From Acidobacteriota bacterium (GTDB taxonomy: Bacteria; Acidobacteriota; Vicinamibacteria; Vicinamibacterales; JACQTH01): a stretch of 36,830 bases of DNA. The stretch covers positions 1 to 36,830 of the forward strand of contig JACOUA010000071.1 of NCBI GenBank assembly GCA_016178075.1. The letters run 5' to 3'. Of the stretch, positions 1 through 6,719 are shown piece after piece (the first letter of the stretch is position 1; each line of letters opens with the position of its first letter). Position numbers and translations under genes: made by a program. The notes under the pieces are model-generated. The model saw only the letters and a program-made list of their open reading frames with translations, had not been told where the DNA came from and did no database searches.

Positions 1-227
1 AAACCGCGCGCGATCGTGACGCCACGCCACAGGCCGCCCGAGAGGGCCCGCAGCATGACGAGGCTGAGCCCGCCGTAAAGCGCGGCGTGCACCGTCTTGT
101 CGGTGATGAGCCACGCGCTCGGGAGCGGCGGTGGCTGCGAGATCGACGACAGGGAGAAGATCGAGGCCATGTAGAGCACCACGGGCACCCACAGCCCGAG
201 TGGTGACTTCGAATGTCGGGTGGACAC
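1..227 (-). CDS. VanZ-like family membrane protein (partial, C-terminus outside window)
   Basis: About 75 N-terminal residues are present; the gene runs off the left edge. A hydrophobic segment (VPVVLYMASIFSLSS) is followed by a DKTVHAALYGGLSLVMLRAL stretch, which matches the VanZ-like pattern of an Asp-Lys-x-x-His element entering a second membrane helix. VanZ-like proteins are small multi-pass membrane proteins of mostly unknown function; only some give low-level teicoplanin resistance, so no resistance role is claimed. The start is a GTG at 227; a TTG two codons upstream is also possible. The previous gene's stop lies 24 bases upstream, so it is probably the last visible member of the VWFA/DUF2085 operon. 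Family call moderately sure, start uncertain. Confidence 0.6.
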   Translation of the reverse strand, partial: MSTRHSKSPLGLWVPVVLYMASIFSLSSISQPPPLPSAWLITDKTVHAALYGGLSLVMLRALSGGLWRGVTIARG

Positions 228-251
228 AGGCAACGGCGGCTGGCGGCAGGA

Positions 252-425
252 CTAAAGCGGAAACGGATACATCAGCCAGCCCATGGCGATCGCGCTGCCG
301 ACAAACCCCAAGAAGAGATACGTCCCCACCCGAAGCTGCTCGCGCGGGTCATCCCGCATGAGGACCGCGAAGACGAGCGAGGCGAGCGCGGCAAAGACGA
401 CGATCAACAGGATGTGGCTGGTCAT
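252..425 (-). CDS. Small two-helix membrane protein, 57 aa, unknown function
   Basis: A short open frame from ATG at 425 to TAG at 252 codes for a peptide with two hydrophobic segments (about residues 4-23 and 35-54) separated by a charged loop MRDDPREQLRVG. The even hydrophobic pattern and its fit between two membrane-protein genes on the same strand support a real gene. I do not recognise a family. The segment just upstream of the start is a heptamer repeat (AGCTCTC units) and holds no convincing Shine-Dalgarno sequence. It follows the DUF6677-like gene by about 40 bases and precedes the VanZ-like gene by about 24. It may be an accessory membrane peptide; that is inference. Confidence 0.55.
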   Translation of the reverse strand: MTSHILLIVVFAALASLVFAVLMRDDPREQLRVGTYLFLGFVGSAIAMGWLMYPFPL

Positions 426-427
426 TC

Positions 428-456
428 AGGAGCTCTCAGCTCTCAGCCAGGAGCTT
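428..456. repeat. Heptamer repeat, AGCTCTC type, upstream of the 57-aa gene
   Basis: Two tandem AGCTCTC units followed by AGCC, then a reverse-oriented GGAGCTT, lie in the 41-base gap between two membrane-protein genes. The same 7-mer type recurs at 10407-10444, 22561-22577 and 35668-35701. Confidence 0.6.
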
Positions 457-466
457 CTGGCCGCCG

Positions 467-868
467 CTATTTTCGCCCCAGCGCGATGTCGTAGGCGTCG
501 ATGACGACGAGCAAATTGAGCAATCCCGAAACGACCAGGAAGGCGTTGCCGTACTCGTAGGTGATCGCGGTCACCTGCCCCGCGCCCAAGCCAGCAGCCT
601 TCGAGACGAAATACATCAGCCCGATCCCGATATCCGCGCAGGCGGCCAGCGCCACGAGCGGCTGGGACAGCTCGAACGGAAAAAGCCGGCCTTCGAGCGC
701 CAGGCCGATCCCGAACATGACCGGCAGCGCGACGAGAAAGATCAGACCCTTGGACCAGCGCCCCTGCCAGAGATGTCCTCCGCCCGGAATCACCCACGCC
801 ACGGCGCACACGAGCAGCGGCGTGCTCGAATGCGCTCGCTCCACGGCACTCGCTCTCGGCGACGGCAT
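467..868 (-). CDS. Four-helix membrane protein, DUF6677-like
   Basis: A 133-residue protein with hydrophobic segments near residues 17-30, 42-60, 70-90 and 108-125. The opening pattern AWVIPGGGHLWQGRWSKGLIFL resembles the N-terminal motif of small TM2-like membrane proteins, where a Pro-Gly-x-Gly-His turn is followed by a Gly/Arg/Gly helix; I assign it tentatively to the acidobacterial DUF6677 group. No catalytic residues are evident. A purine-rich AGGTGAGG lies over the end of the upstream DUF2085 gene and could serve as the ribosome site. The gap to that gene is only nine bases, so the two are very likely co-transcribed. Biological role unknown. Confidence 0.75.
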   Translation of the reverse strand: MPSPRASAVERAHSSTPLLVCAVAWVIPGGGHLWQGRWSKGLIFLVALPVMFGIGLALEGRLFPFELSQPLVALAACADIGIGLMYFVSKAAGLGAGQVTAITYEYGNAFLVVSGLLNLLVVIDAYDIALGRK

Positions 869-877
869 GCCGACAGT

Positions 878-1342
878 TTACCTCACCTGTCGCTGGGCCA
901 CGGCGACCACGAGCGCGCCGACCACGATCCCGCACGGCACCGCCGTCGCGGCCCGCACGGCGTTGCCCGGCAGCAGGCCGCCCCATTCGATCACCAACGT
1001 CACGACCGCGATCGCTCCCGTCACGACGAGCGCCGTGCGCCAGCGTGTCAGGTCGTGCGTCGGCTTCCAGGTCTTCCACCACGAGGCGCACGCGCCGAAC
1101 GCCACACCCACGTACAAACCGAAGCACCTGGCGCAAACGGGGAGCTGAATGCTTTCGATGTGAAACGATCGTTCGGGTCGCTGATGACAGATCCAGCTCG
1201 CCGCCCCGTAGACGAGCGCTGCCGCGTGGTACACGACGCGATCAGGTTGGCTGTGCGTGAAGATGAGCGGCGAGCCGGCCAGGAGAACGACCCAGCCGCA
1301 CGAGGACACGAGAATCGCCCGCGCCGCGAGCCCTCTCGTCAC
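878..1342 (-). CDS. DUF2085 family membrane protein
   Basis: A 154-residue protein with about four hydrophobic segments. It shows the DUF2085 signature: CHQRPERSF (a Cys-His-Gln-x-Pro-x-Arg-Ser block) followed by PVCARCFGLYVG, in which two cysteines and an arginine sit before a helix. This family is widespread and its function is not known; the conserved Cys/His set suggests metal binding, which is inference. The start is a GTG at 1342, 23 bases after the VWFA gene ends, and the gene is nine bases ahead of the DUF6677-like gene. DUF2085 and DUF6677-like genes next to each other suggest a shared membrane role. Confidence 0.85.
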   Translation of the reverse strand: MTRGLAARAILVSSCGWVVLLAGSPLIFTHSQPDRVVYHAAALVYGAASWICHQRPERSFHIESIQLPVCARCFGLYVGVAFGACASWWKTWKPTHDLTRWRTALVVTGAIAVVTLVIEWGGLLPGNAVRAATAVPCGIVVGALVVAVAQRQVR

Positions 1343-1365
1343 GCAGACATTGTAGTCGTGAATCG

Positions 1366-2388
1366 CTAGTGTGGGCGCTGACGAACGCCCACGGCGGGCG
1401 CGACGCTCGCCGCGAGATATCCTGAACGAGTGCGGGGCCGAGCGTCGGGCCGCGACAGGACCCGCACGACCAGACGGCGGATCCCGCCGTCCCTGCGGGT
1501 GTTCTTCGGCGTGTAGCCCATGGCGTACTGGCGGGACAGCTCGTTCGAGATCTCGCCGTAGATCCCGGGTAGTTCGTCGATCTTCAACGGAAAGAATGCC
1601 CGCGCCCCGGTCTCCTGCGCGAGGGTCCGCATCGAGAAGTCCGACTGCGAGTAGTAGCGGCGCCCGGACTCCGCAACCCGGCGGGCGAGATAGGGAGATT
1701 TTATCGCGATCGTATAGATCGTCACGCCGCTCCGCCGCGCGCTCTCCATCACGTCGTCGAAGGTAATCAGGCTGCTGGTATCTTCGCCGTCCGACAGCAC
1801 GACGATCGCCTGCCGGCGGACCACGCCGGTCTGACGCTGGGCCGCGACGAGCTCTTTGAGCGTCACGTAAACGGCGTTGTAGAGGCTCGTGCCGCCCTGG
1901 GCGTTGGTGTTTCGAATCGCCGTCTCGAGGCTCTGCCGATCGGAGGTCAGCGACTGCACCTCTCGCATGCCGGTATTGAAGGCGATCACGGCAGCCCGAT
2001 CTTCGGACCCGATCGTGTTGATGAACCCGATGGCCGCGGCGCGCACGAGCTCCATCTTGTCCTGCATGCTGGAGCTCGTATCGATCAGGAGCGCGAGATC
2101 CATCGGCACGTGGTCGGCGGCGAAGAACGACAGATCCTGCTGGACCCCGTCTTCGAACACCGCGAAATCATCGCGCGCGAGGCCGGTAATGTAGTTCTGC
2201 TGCGAATCCGTGACCGTCACCGTGAGGGCGACCAAGTCGACGCCGCTCCGGAAGATCGGCAGGCTCTGGTCGGCTGGTGGAGCTTGCGTGGTCGTGGAAG
2301 AAGGCGTCGCCGGCACCGGCGTTTGACCGACCGCCGACGCGCCACCTGCGACGATCACAACGAGTGCGAGTCCGATTGGTCGTTTCAC
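1366..2388 (-). CDS. Secreted VWFA-domain protein (acidobacterial type)
   Basis: A 340-residue exported protein. An N-terminal signal sequence (residues 1 to about 22, ending near ASAVGQ) is followed by a Pro/Thr-rich linker and a beta-rich segment (VTVTDSQQNYITGLARDDFAVFEDG) typical of the VWFA-related proteins common in Acidobacteria. The von Willebrand A domain covers roughly residues 95-290, with the MIDAS motif DTSSS at 103-107 and a second metal-site block VVLSDGEDTS. These proteins bind Mg2+ or Ca2+ and usually mediate protein contact; the partner is unknown. I chose GTG 2388 because GGGGAG sits six bases upstream and the signal peptide begins there; a longer frame from 2469 would put 27 arginine-rich residues ahead of it. 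First gene of the leftmost operon. Confidence 0.88.
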   Translation of the reverse strand: MKRPIGLALVVIVAGGASAVGQTPVPATPSSTTTQAPPADQSLPIFRSGVDLVALTVTVTDSQQNYITGLARDDFAVFEDGVQQDLSFFAADHVPMDLALLIDTSSSMQDKMELVRAAAIGFINTIGSEDRAAVIAFNTGMREVQSLTSDRQSLETAIRNTNAQGGTSLYNAVYVTLKELVAAQRQTGVVRRQAIVVLSDGEDTSSLITFDDVMESARRSGVTIYTIAIKSPYLARRVAESGRRYYSQSDFSMRTLAQETGARAFFPLKIDELPGIYGEISNELSRQYAMGYTPKNTRRDGGIRRLVVRVLSRPDARPRTRSGYLAASVAPAVGVRQRPH

Positions 2389-2664
2389 GGCAAACTCCCC
2401 ACGTTGCGATCGAGCGGCTCGGTGTCCCTCGCGGCTCGGCGCAACACTCAACCGTCTAGCAAGGAGCATTCCTCGAACGAGGCCTTCCCACCTCTACTGG
2501 TGTATCGGCGGGTTTCATCCTGTTCTTGAGGGAAGCGTCAGGACCTCGTCACCCGGAGCGGCGGGCCCGCCTGGGCGGGTAGCACGACTCTCGGGACAGG
2601 GAGTTCGTGAGGAAAATCGAGTAGGCGGAGGTGACCAAATCGGCTACACGGGCTGCTTGATCCC
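2389..2664. other. Intergenic region with GC palindromes, no gene seen
   Basis: This gap separates two minus-strand genes. It must carry the promoter of the VWFA gene and perhaps the end of the long operon to its right. A perfect palindrome GGCGGGCCCGCC lies at 2560-2571 and overlaps a second hairpin CCCGCC-TG-GGCGGG at 2566-2579. Neither is followed by a T-run on either strand, so I do not call a terminator. I see no convincing coding frame. Confidence 0.4.
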
Positions 2665-3366
2665 CTACAGGCTATCTCTAATGAGCTGCGCCCACGTGGC
2701 TGCGAGCAGCCATTTCATGATGACATCCACGGCGAGGCCTACCACGGCCAGGCCCACCAGTGGCAGATGATTGGCCAGCCGATAGCGAAACCCGGCCAGT
2801 CTGGCAAGCACCGGTCCCCCGAGCACGACCCCAAGGGTGACGAAGCTTGCGACCCTGACGATGGCCCAGGGGTGCCACCCCAGCAGCAGGACCTCGAATG
2901 GGTGTGGGCTCGCCGCCGCCAGAGACCCGACGTAGTGGCCCATGTAGTTCATCAACACCGCCCCCATGGGCATCGCGAGCACGCTGCCGGTCGCGAGCGC
3001 GAGCGCCACGAAGACCGTGGCGTGGAGGAGGTGCTGCGGGATGAACTGCGACGGCCTGCCCTCCGCGCCTCTGCCGGTCATGATCCAGTCGAGCATCTCG
3101 CGGCGATAGGCCGCGGCGTTGAAGAACAGGCGCTCGGTCCGGGCCGGCTGCAGGTAAGCCAATGTCGTCGCGCAGACCGCGAGTGCGAGCGCCCAAACCA
3201 GCATCCGAGTGACCGCGAGCGCCGTTTTTTCCTCTTTGAGCGCCAGCAGCAGGAAAGGAAACGCCGGCAGGGTGTTGAGGACCGGCACGAGCGCCGGGAT
3301 GCCCAGCCAGGCACCCACGAGATAGGACGCTGCGGTACCGGCGACGATCCAAAGCTGCTCGGTCAC
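2665..3366 (-). CDS. Multi-pass membrane protein, unknown
   Basis: A 233-residue protein with five to six hydrophobic segments (near residues 5-25, 28-45, 55-72, 115-150, 165-190, 200-222). I do not recognise a family. A hydrophilic central part contains FNAAAYRREMLDWIMTGRGAEGRPSQF-type residues between helices, and a Pro-His-Pro-Phe segment precedes another helix. It overlaps the end of the PfkB kinase frame by four bases (ATGA-type junction), so it is translationally coupled to it and is the last gene of this operon. The tail YRLANHLPLVGLAVVGLAVDVI is membrane-like. Possible transport or stage-type membrane role cannot be assigned. Confidence 0.8.
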   Translation of the reverse strand: MTEQLWIVAGTAASYLVGAWLGIPALVPVLNTLPAFPFLLLALKEEKTALAVTRMLVWALALAVCATTLAYLQPARTERLFFNAAAYRREMLDWIMTGRGAEGRPSQFIPQHLLHATVFVALALATGSVLAMPMGAVLMNYMGHYVGSLAAASPHPFEVLLLGWHPWAIVRVASFVTLGVVLGGPVLARLAGFRYRLANHLPLVGLAVVGLAVDVIMKWLLAATWAQLIRDSL

Positions 3367-4280
3367 ACCTCGTCGAAGTGGGTGAGCGTCTTGAACGCCC
3401 GGAACCGCTCGTGGACTTGTTCGGCGTCCAGAGTCAGAAGACGACTCAGCCCGAAGTCCTCGACAGCGAACGACGCCATCGTGCTGCCGTAGATGATGGC
3501 CCGCCCCAGCGTGGCGTCGGTCACCTCGCCGGACGAGGCGAGATATCCCATGAACCCGCCGGCGAAGGTATCGCCCGCCCCGGTCGGGTCCAAGACCTCC
3601 TCAAGCGGCATCGCCGGCGCGGCGAAGAGGCCATCGCCGTCGCGCGACATCAGCACGCCATGCTCGCCGCGCTTGATGACCAGCACCTCGGGTCCCATGG
3701 CTTTGATGCGGCGCGCGGCCTTGACCAGGTTCGCCTCGCGGGCCAGCTCGCGCGCTTCCGAGTCGTTGATGATGAGGATCTGGATCCGCTCCAGCACGCG
3801 CCCGAGCTCCGCCGGCGTTCGCTCGATCCAGTAGTTCATCGTGTCGGCGGCGACGAGCTTCGGCGCCTTCACCTGGTTCAGCACGTCGAGCTGGAGTTGC
3901 GGCTGGATGTTCCCCAAGAACACGAACGGGGTCTCCAGATACGACGCCGGAAGACGCGGCGCGAACTGATCGAACACGTTCAGCCGGGTGTAGATCGTCT
4001 CGCGGCTGTTCAAGTCGAAGCCGTATTCCCCCTTCCACCTGAACGTCTCGCCGGGCACACGCTGCAGACCCTCGAGGTCGATCGCACGGCCCTCGAAGAC
4101 TTTCATCTGCCGCTGGCCGAAGTCCTCGCCCACGACCGCCACGACCCGGACGGTCGTGAAGAACGACGCGGACATACTGAAATACGTGGCGGCGCCGCCC
4201 ACGACCCGAGACACTTCCTTGAAGGGCGTCTTGATCGAGTCGAAGGCGACCGAACCAACAACGACTATTGGACTGGTCAT
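3363..4280 (-). CDS. PfkB-family sugar/nucleoside kinase
   Basis: A 305-residue ribokinase-like kinase. The N-terminal GSVAFDSI and the VGGAATYFSMSASFF block form the substrate-binding region. The C-terminal PfkB signature DPTGAGDTFAGG starts at residue 231, with the GAGD anion hole at 234-237 and catalytic Asp237. The family phosphorylates sugars or nucleosides with ATP. It follows mtnP in the operon, so likely substrates are the sugar phosphate or nucleoside released by the phosphorylase; ribose-1-phosphate or adenosine are candidates, by analogy with archaeal nucleoside-salvage pathways, but the sequence does not decide. The start ATG at 4280 is preceded by a GGGATCA-type hairpin repeat and no clear Shine-Dalgarno. 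Its stop overlaps the next membrane gene by four bases. Confidence 0.88.
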   Translation of the reverse strand: MTSPIVVVGSVAFDSIKTPFKEVSRVVGGAATYFSMSASFFTTVRVVAVVGEDFGQRQMKVFEGRAIDLEGLQRVPGETFRWKGEYGFDLNSRETIYTRLNVFDQFAPRLPASYLETPFVFLGNIQPQLQLDVLNQVKAPKLVAADTMNYWIERTPAELGRVLERIQILIINDSEARELAREANLVKAARRIKAMGPEVLVIKRGEHGVLMSRDGDGLFAAPAMPLEEVLDPTGAGDTFAGGFMGYLASSGEVTDATLGRAIIYGSTMASFAVEDFGLSRLLTLDAEQVHERFRAFKTLTHFDEV

Positions 4281-4285
4281 CTTTT

Positions 4286-4360
4286 CGGGATCAGGGGTCA
4301 GGGATCAGGGACGAAGAATCAGGAATCGGGATCATGCTGGTCCCTGATCCCTAATCCCTG
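4286..4360. repeat. Heptamer repeat hairpin, GGGATCA type
   Basis: Units such as GGGATCA, GGGGTCA and GGGACGA occur at 4287-4335 on the plus strand. A reverse arm of CCCTGAT and CCCTAAT units lies at 4340-4360. The arms can pair with a short loop. The element fills the 83-base gap between mtnP and the pfkB-type gene and ends a few bases from the kinase start codon. Confidence 0.75.
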
Positions 4361-4363
4361 TTT

Positions 4364-5239
4364 CTATGTCGCCGCCAGGTATTTGCCGATGATCGGCGCC
4401 AGGTCGTGCCGCGTCTGCTCGGGGATCGCCTCGAGCCGCGTGATGATCGCGGTTGCCAGCGCATTGCCGCACTCGCAGGTGCGATCCAGAGGCAGGCGGC
4501 CCACCGCCTCCGCGATGACCCGCTGGGCGGTCCGGGCATTCTGCTGCAGGATCTTGACGATCATGTCGACCGTCACCTGATCGTGATCCTCGTGCCAGCA
4601 GTCGTAGTCGGTCACCATCGCGAGCGTGACGTAGCAGATCTCGGCCTCGCGCGCGAGCTTCGCCTCCTGCAGGTTCGTCATGCCGATGACGTCCATCCCC
4701 CAGGCGCGATACAGCTTCGACTCGGCCAGCGTCGAAAACTGCGGCCCCTCCATGCAGACGTAGGTGCCGCCGCGATGGATGGTCGCGCCCGCGGCCTTCG
4801 CCGCCTGATACGCCACCGCGGCCATCGCGCTGCAGATCGGATGCGCGAACGACACGTGCGCCGCCAGACCCCGGCCGAAAAACGTGCTGACTCGCCCCTT
4901 CGTCCGGTCGAAGAACTGGTCGGGGACGACGATCTCCAGCGGCTTGTACTCGTGCTTCAGGCTTCCGACGGCGCTGGCCGAAAAGATCCGCTGCACGCCC
5001 AGCAGCTTGAAGCCGTAAATGTTCGCGCGAAAGTTCAGCTCCGACGGCAGGAGTCGATGGCCTTCGCCGTGCCTCGCCAGAAACGCCACACGGCGGCCCC
5101 GCAACGTGGCGACGACATACGGAGCCGACGGGTCGCCAAACGGCGTCGTCAGGCCGACCTCTCGTCGATCGGTCAGCTCCGCCATGTCGTAAAGGCCGCT
5201 TCCGCCGATGATGCCGATCTGCGCAGTTGGATGATTCAT
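4364..5239 (-). CDS. mtnP: S-methyl-5'-thioadenosine phosphorylase
   Basis: A 291-residue PNP/MTAP-family phosphorylase, close to the usual 280-290. It cleaves 5'-methylthioadenosine with phosphate into adenine and 5-methylthioribose-1-phosphate in the cytoplasm, as part of methionine/polyamine by-product salvage. Family marks are IGIIGGSGLYDM at the N-terminus, the phosphate-site Arg-His in ARHGEGH, FSASAVGSL, the block GTYVCMEGPQFSTLAES and the following GMDVIGMTNLQEAKLAREAE, and TDYDCWH near the C-terminal third. The start ATG at 5239 lies three bases from a GGGATTC heptamer array and has no evident Shine-Dalgarno. MTAP and nucleoside phosphorylases of related specificity (for example MTIP) are hard to tell apart by eye, so exact substrate is an inference. 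The next gene downstream is a PfkB kinase. Confidence 0.92.
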   Translation of the reverse strand: MNHPTAQIGIIGGSGLYDMAELTDRREVGLTTPFGDPSAPYVVATLRGRRVAFLARHGEGHRLLPSELNFRANIYGFKLLGVQRIFSASAVGSLKHEYKPLEIVVPDQFFDRTKGRVSTFFGRGLAAHVSFAHPICSAMAAVAYQAAKAAGATIHRGGTYVCMEGPQFSTLAESKLYRAWGMDVIGMTNLQEAKLAREAEICYVTLAMVTDYDCWHEDHDQVTVDMIVKILQQNARTAQRVIAEAVGRLPLDRTCECGNALATAIITRLEAIPEQTRHDLAPIIGKYLAAT

Positions 5240-5242
5240 GGG

Positions 5243-5328
5243 CTCGGGATTCGGGACTCGGGGTTCGGGATTCGCCGGGAGCGGGGGACCTACTCGCGAA
5301 TCCCGACTCCCGAACCCCGAATCCCGGC
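5243..5328. repeat. Heptamer repeat hairpin, GGGATTC type, four units per arm
   Basis: The left arm (about 5246-5274) reads GGGATTC, GGGACTC, GGGGTTC, GGGATTC. The right arm (about 5296-5324), read on the minus strand, is GGGATTC, GGGGTTC, GGGAGTC, GGGATTC. The arms are about 29 bases long, match except at a few unit-specific positions, and enclose a loop of roughly 20 bases. The element fills the gap between the epimerase fusion gene and mtnP. Confidence 0.85.
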
Positions 5329-5330
5329 GT

Positions 5331-6596
5331 CTACAGTATTCGTTCGACTCGGCGTTTGCCGCCTTCCTCCACGACGATCCCGGCGGCGATCTCCGGATCG
5401 TGCTCGAAGAACACCAGGTGCTCGTTCTTCACGGCTTCGCGAAGCAGCGCCGCCTTGAAGCGCATCGTGTCGAGCGGGACCAGATCGTAGCCCATGACCC
5501 AGGCTTCGGGAAGATGCGCCACGGTCGGCACCATGTCGGCCGCGAAGACGGCCGTCGTTCCCCGCGATTCGATCACCACCACCTGATGGCTCGGCGTGTG
5601 CCCGCCGCTTCGGCGCACCTTCACGCCCGGCATGATGGTCGCGTCATCGTCGACGAGCTGGAGCACCCGCGCCTCCGCCAGCGGGACGAAGTTCTCGGCG
5701 ACATAACTGGCGCGCGTGCGCTGGTTCGGTGCGATCGCATCTTCCCATTCGCCGCGCCTGATCACGTATTGCGCCCTGGGAAACCGCGGTCGAACCCGGC
5801 CGGCTTCGTCGCGCGCGGTGAAGCCACCGGCGTGATCGAAGTGCAGATGCGTCGCGAGCACGATGTCGATCGACTCGGGCGTGAGACCGGCAGCAGACAG
5901 CGCGTGATCCAGATGTTGCTCCCGCTCGAGACCATAAATGTCCGCCAGCTTCGGATCCAGCTTGTCGCCGATCCCCGCGTCGATCAGCATGGTTCGGGCG
6001 CCCCTCACGACGAGCGGACGCATCCCCAGGCGAATGCGGTTGCGGTCGTCAGGTTCGGTCTGCCGCGACCAGAGTACTTTTGGCACCACACCGAACATCG
6101 CGCCGCCATCGAGACGGAAGAACCCGTCGCTGAGCGAGATGAGCTCGAAGTCGCCGACCGTGATGCGGCGCGCCACGGCGCCTGCCGGCCGGCGCGCCGC
6201 GATCTGTTTCAGCTCGACGAGCACGCCGTGCGCGCTCGACGGATGGATGAACGCCACCATCGATCCTGCTGCGCCTGGCCGGGGACGCTCGTCGATCAGA
6301 CGAACGCCCCGTGCCCTCAGGGCCGCGAGCGCGCCTTCGAGGTCAGCGACGCGCAGCGTGATGTGATGAAGGCCAGGCCCCCGCTTCTCCAGATAGCGCG
6401 CGATCGGCGAATCGGGCGCCGTGGCTTCCAGCAGCTCGAGCGACAATGGCCCCGCCGGCACGAAGTGCGCCCGGACCCGCTGGGACGCGACTTCCTCCGG
6501 TGCCTCGATCTCGAGCCCCAGCGCGTCGCGATAGAACGCAAGCGCGTCGTCGAGATTCTGCACCGCGATGCCGACATGGTCGAGGAGGGCTTTCAT
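5331..6596 (-). CDS. Methylmalonyl-CoA epimerase fused to metallo-beta-lactamase-fold hydrolase
   Basis: A single 421-residue frame holds two complete domains. Residues 1 to about 132 are a glyoxalase-fold methylmalonyl-CoA epimerase, with metal ligands expected at His7 (LLDHVGIAV), His78 (GLHHITLRV) and Glu128 (GVLVELK). This domain interconverts the 2R and 2S forms of methylmalonyl-CoA. After a short linker, residues about 145-421 form an MBL-fold hydrolase with HxHxDH at 250-255, His333 (GGHTPSH), Asp354 (FAADM) and His399 (FFEHD), a full dinuclear metal set of the lactonase/thioesterase-like type. The normal epimerase is about 135-150 residues, so the fusion is real unless a frameshift artefact hides a stop. 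I chose ATG 6596 because the epimerase begins there; upstream sequence is heptamer repeat. The adjacent meaB and acyl-CoA dehydrogenase genes fit methylmalonyl-CoA metabolism. The hydrolase substrate is unknown. Confidence 0.85.
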   Translation of the reverse strand: MKALLDHVGIAVQNLDDALAFYRDALGLEIEAPEEVASQRVRAHFVPAGPLSLELLEATAPDSPIARYLEKRGPGLHHITLRVADLEGALAALRARGVRLIDERPRPGAAGSMVAFIHPSSAHGVLVELKQIAARRPAGAVARRITVGDFELISLSDGFFRLDGGAMFGVVPKVLWSRQTEPDDRNRIRLGMRPLVVRGARTMLIDAGIGDKLDPKLADIYGLEREQHLDHALSAAGLTPESIDIVLATHLHFDHAGGFTARDEAGRVRPRFPRAQYVIRRGEWEDAIAPNQRTRASYVAENFVPLAEARVLQLVDDDATIMPGVKVRRSGGHTPSHQVVVIESRGTTAVFAADMVPTVAHLPEAWVMGYDLVPLDTMRFKAALLREAVKNEHLVFFEHDPEIAAGIVVEEGGKRRVERIL

Positions 6597-6597
6597 A

Positions 6598-6719
6598 GTC
6601 AGTGGCCAGTGGCCAGTTTCCAGTGACCAGGAGGAAGTGCCTTCATCGTCAGTGGCCAGTTTCCGGACGCCAGCTGTAAACGAACGGTCAGCCTGGCCAC
6701 TGGTTACTGGCCACTGGCT
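6598..6719. repeat. Heptamer repeat array, GGCCAGT type, with inverted arm
   Basis: Tandem GTCAGTG, GCCAGTG, GCCAGTT and TCCAGTG units occupy 6598-6630 and a second short run lies near 6648-6663. A reverse arm of CCACTGG-type units lies at about 6693-6719. The element fills the whole gap between meaB and the epimerase fusion gene; the meaB stop codon TAG lies at its edge. Confidence 0.8.

Noticed and set aside
2560-2579. GC palindromes as intrinsic terminator
   Set aside because: No T-run follows on either strand.
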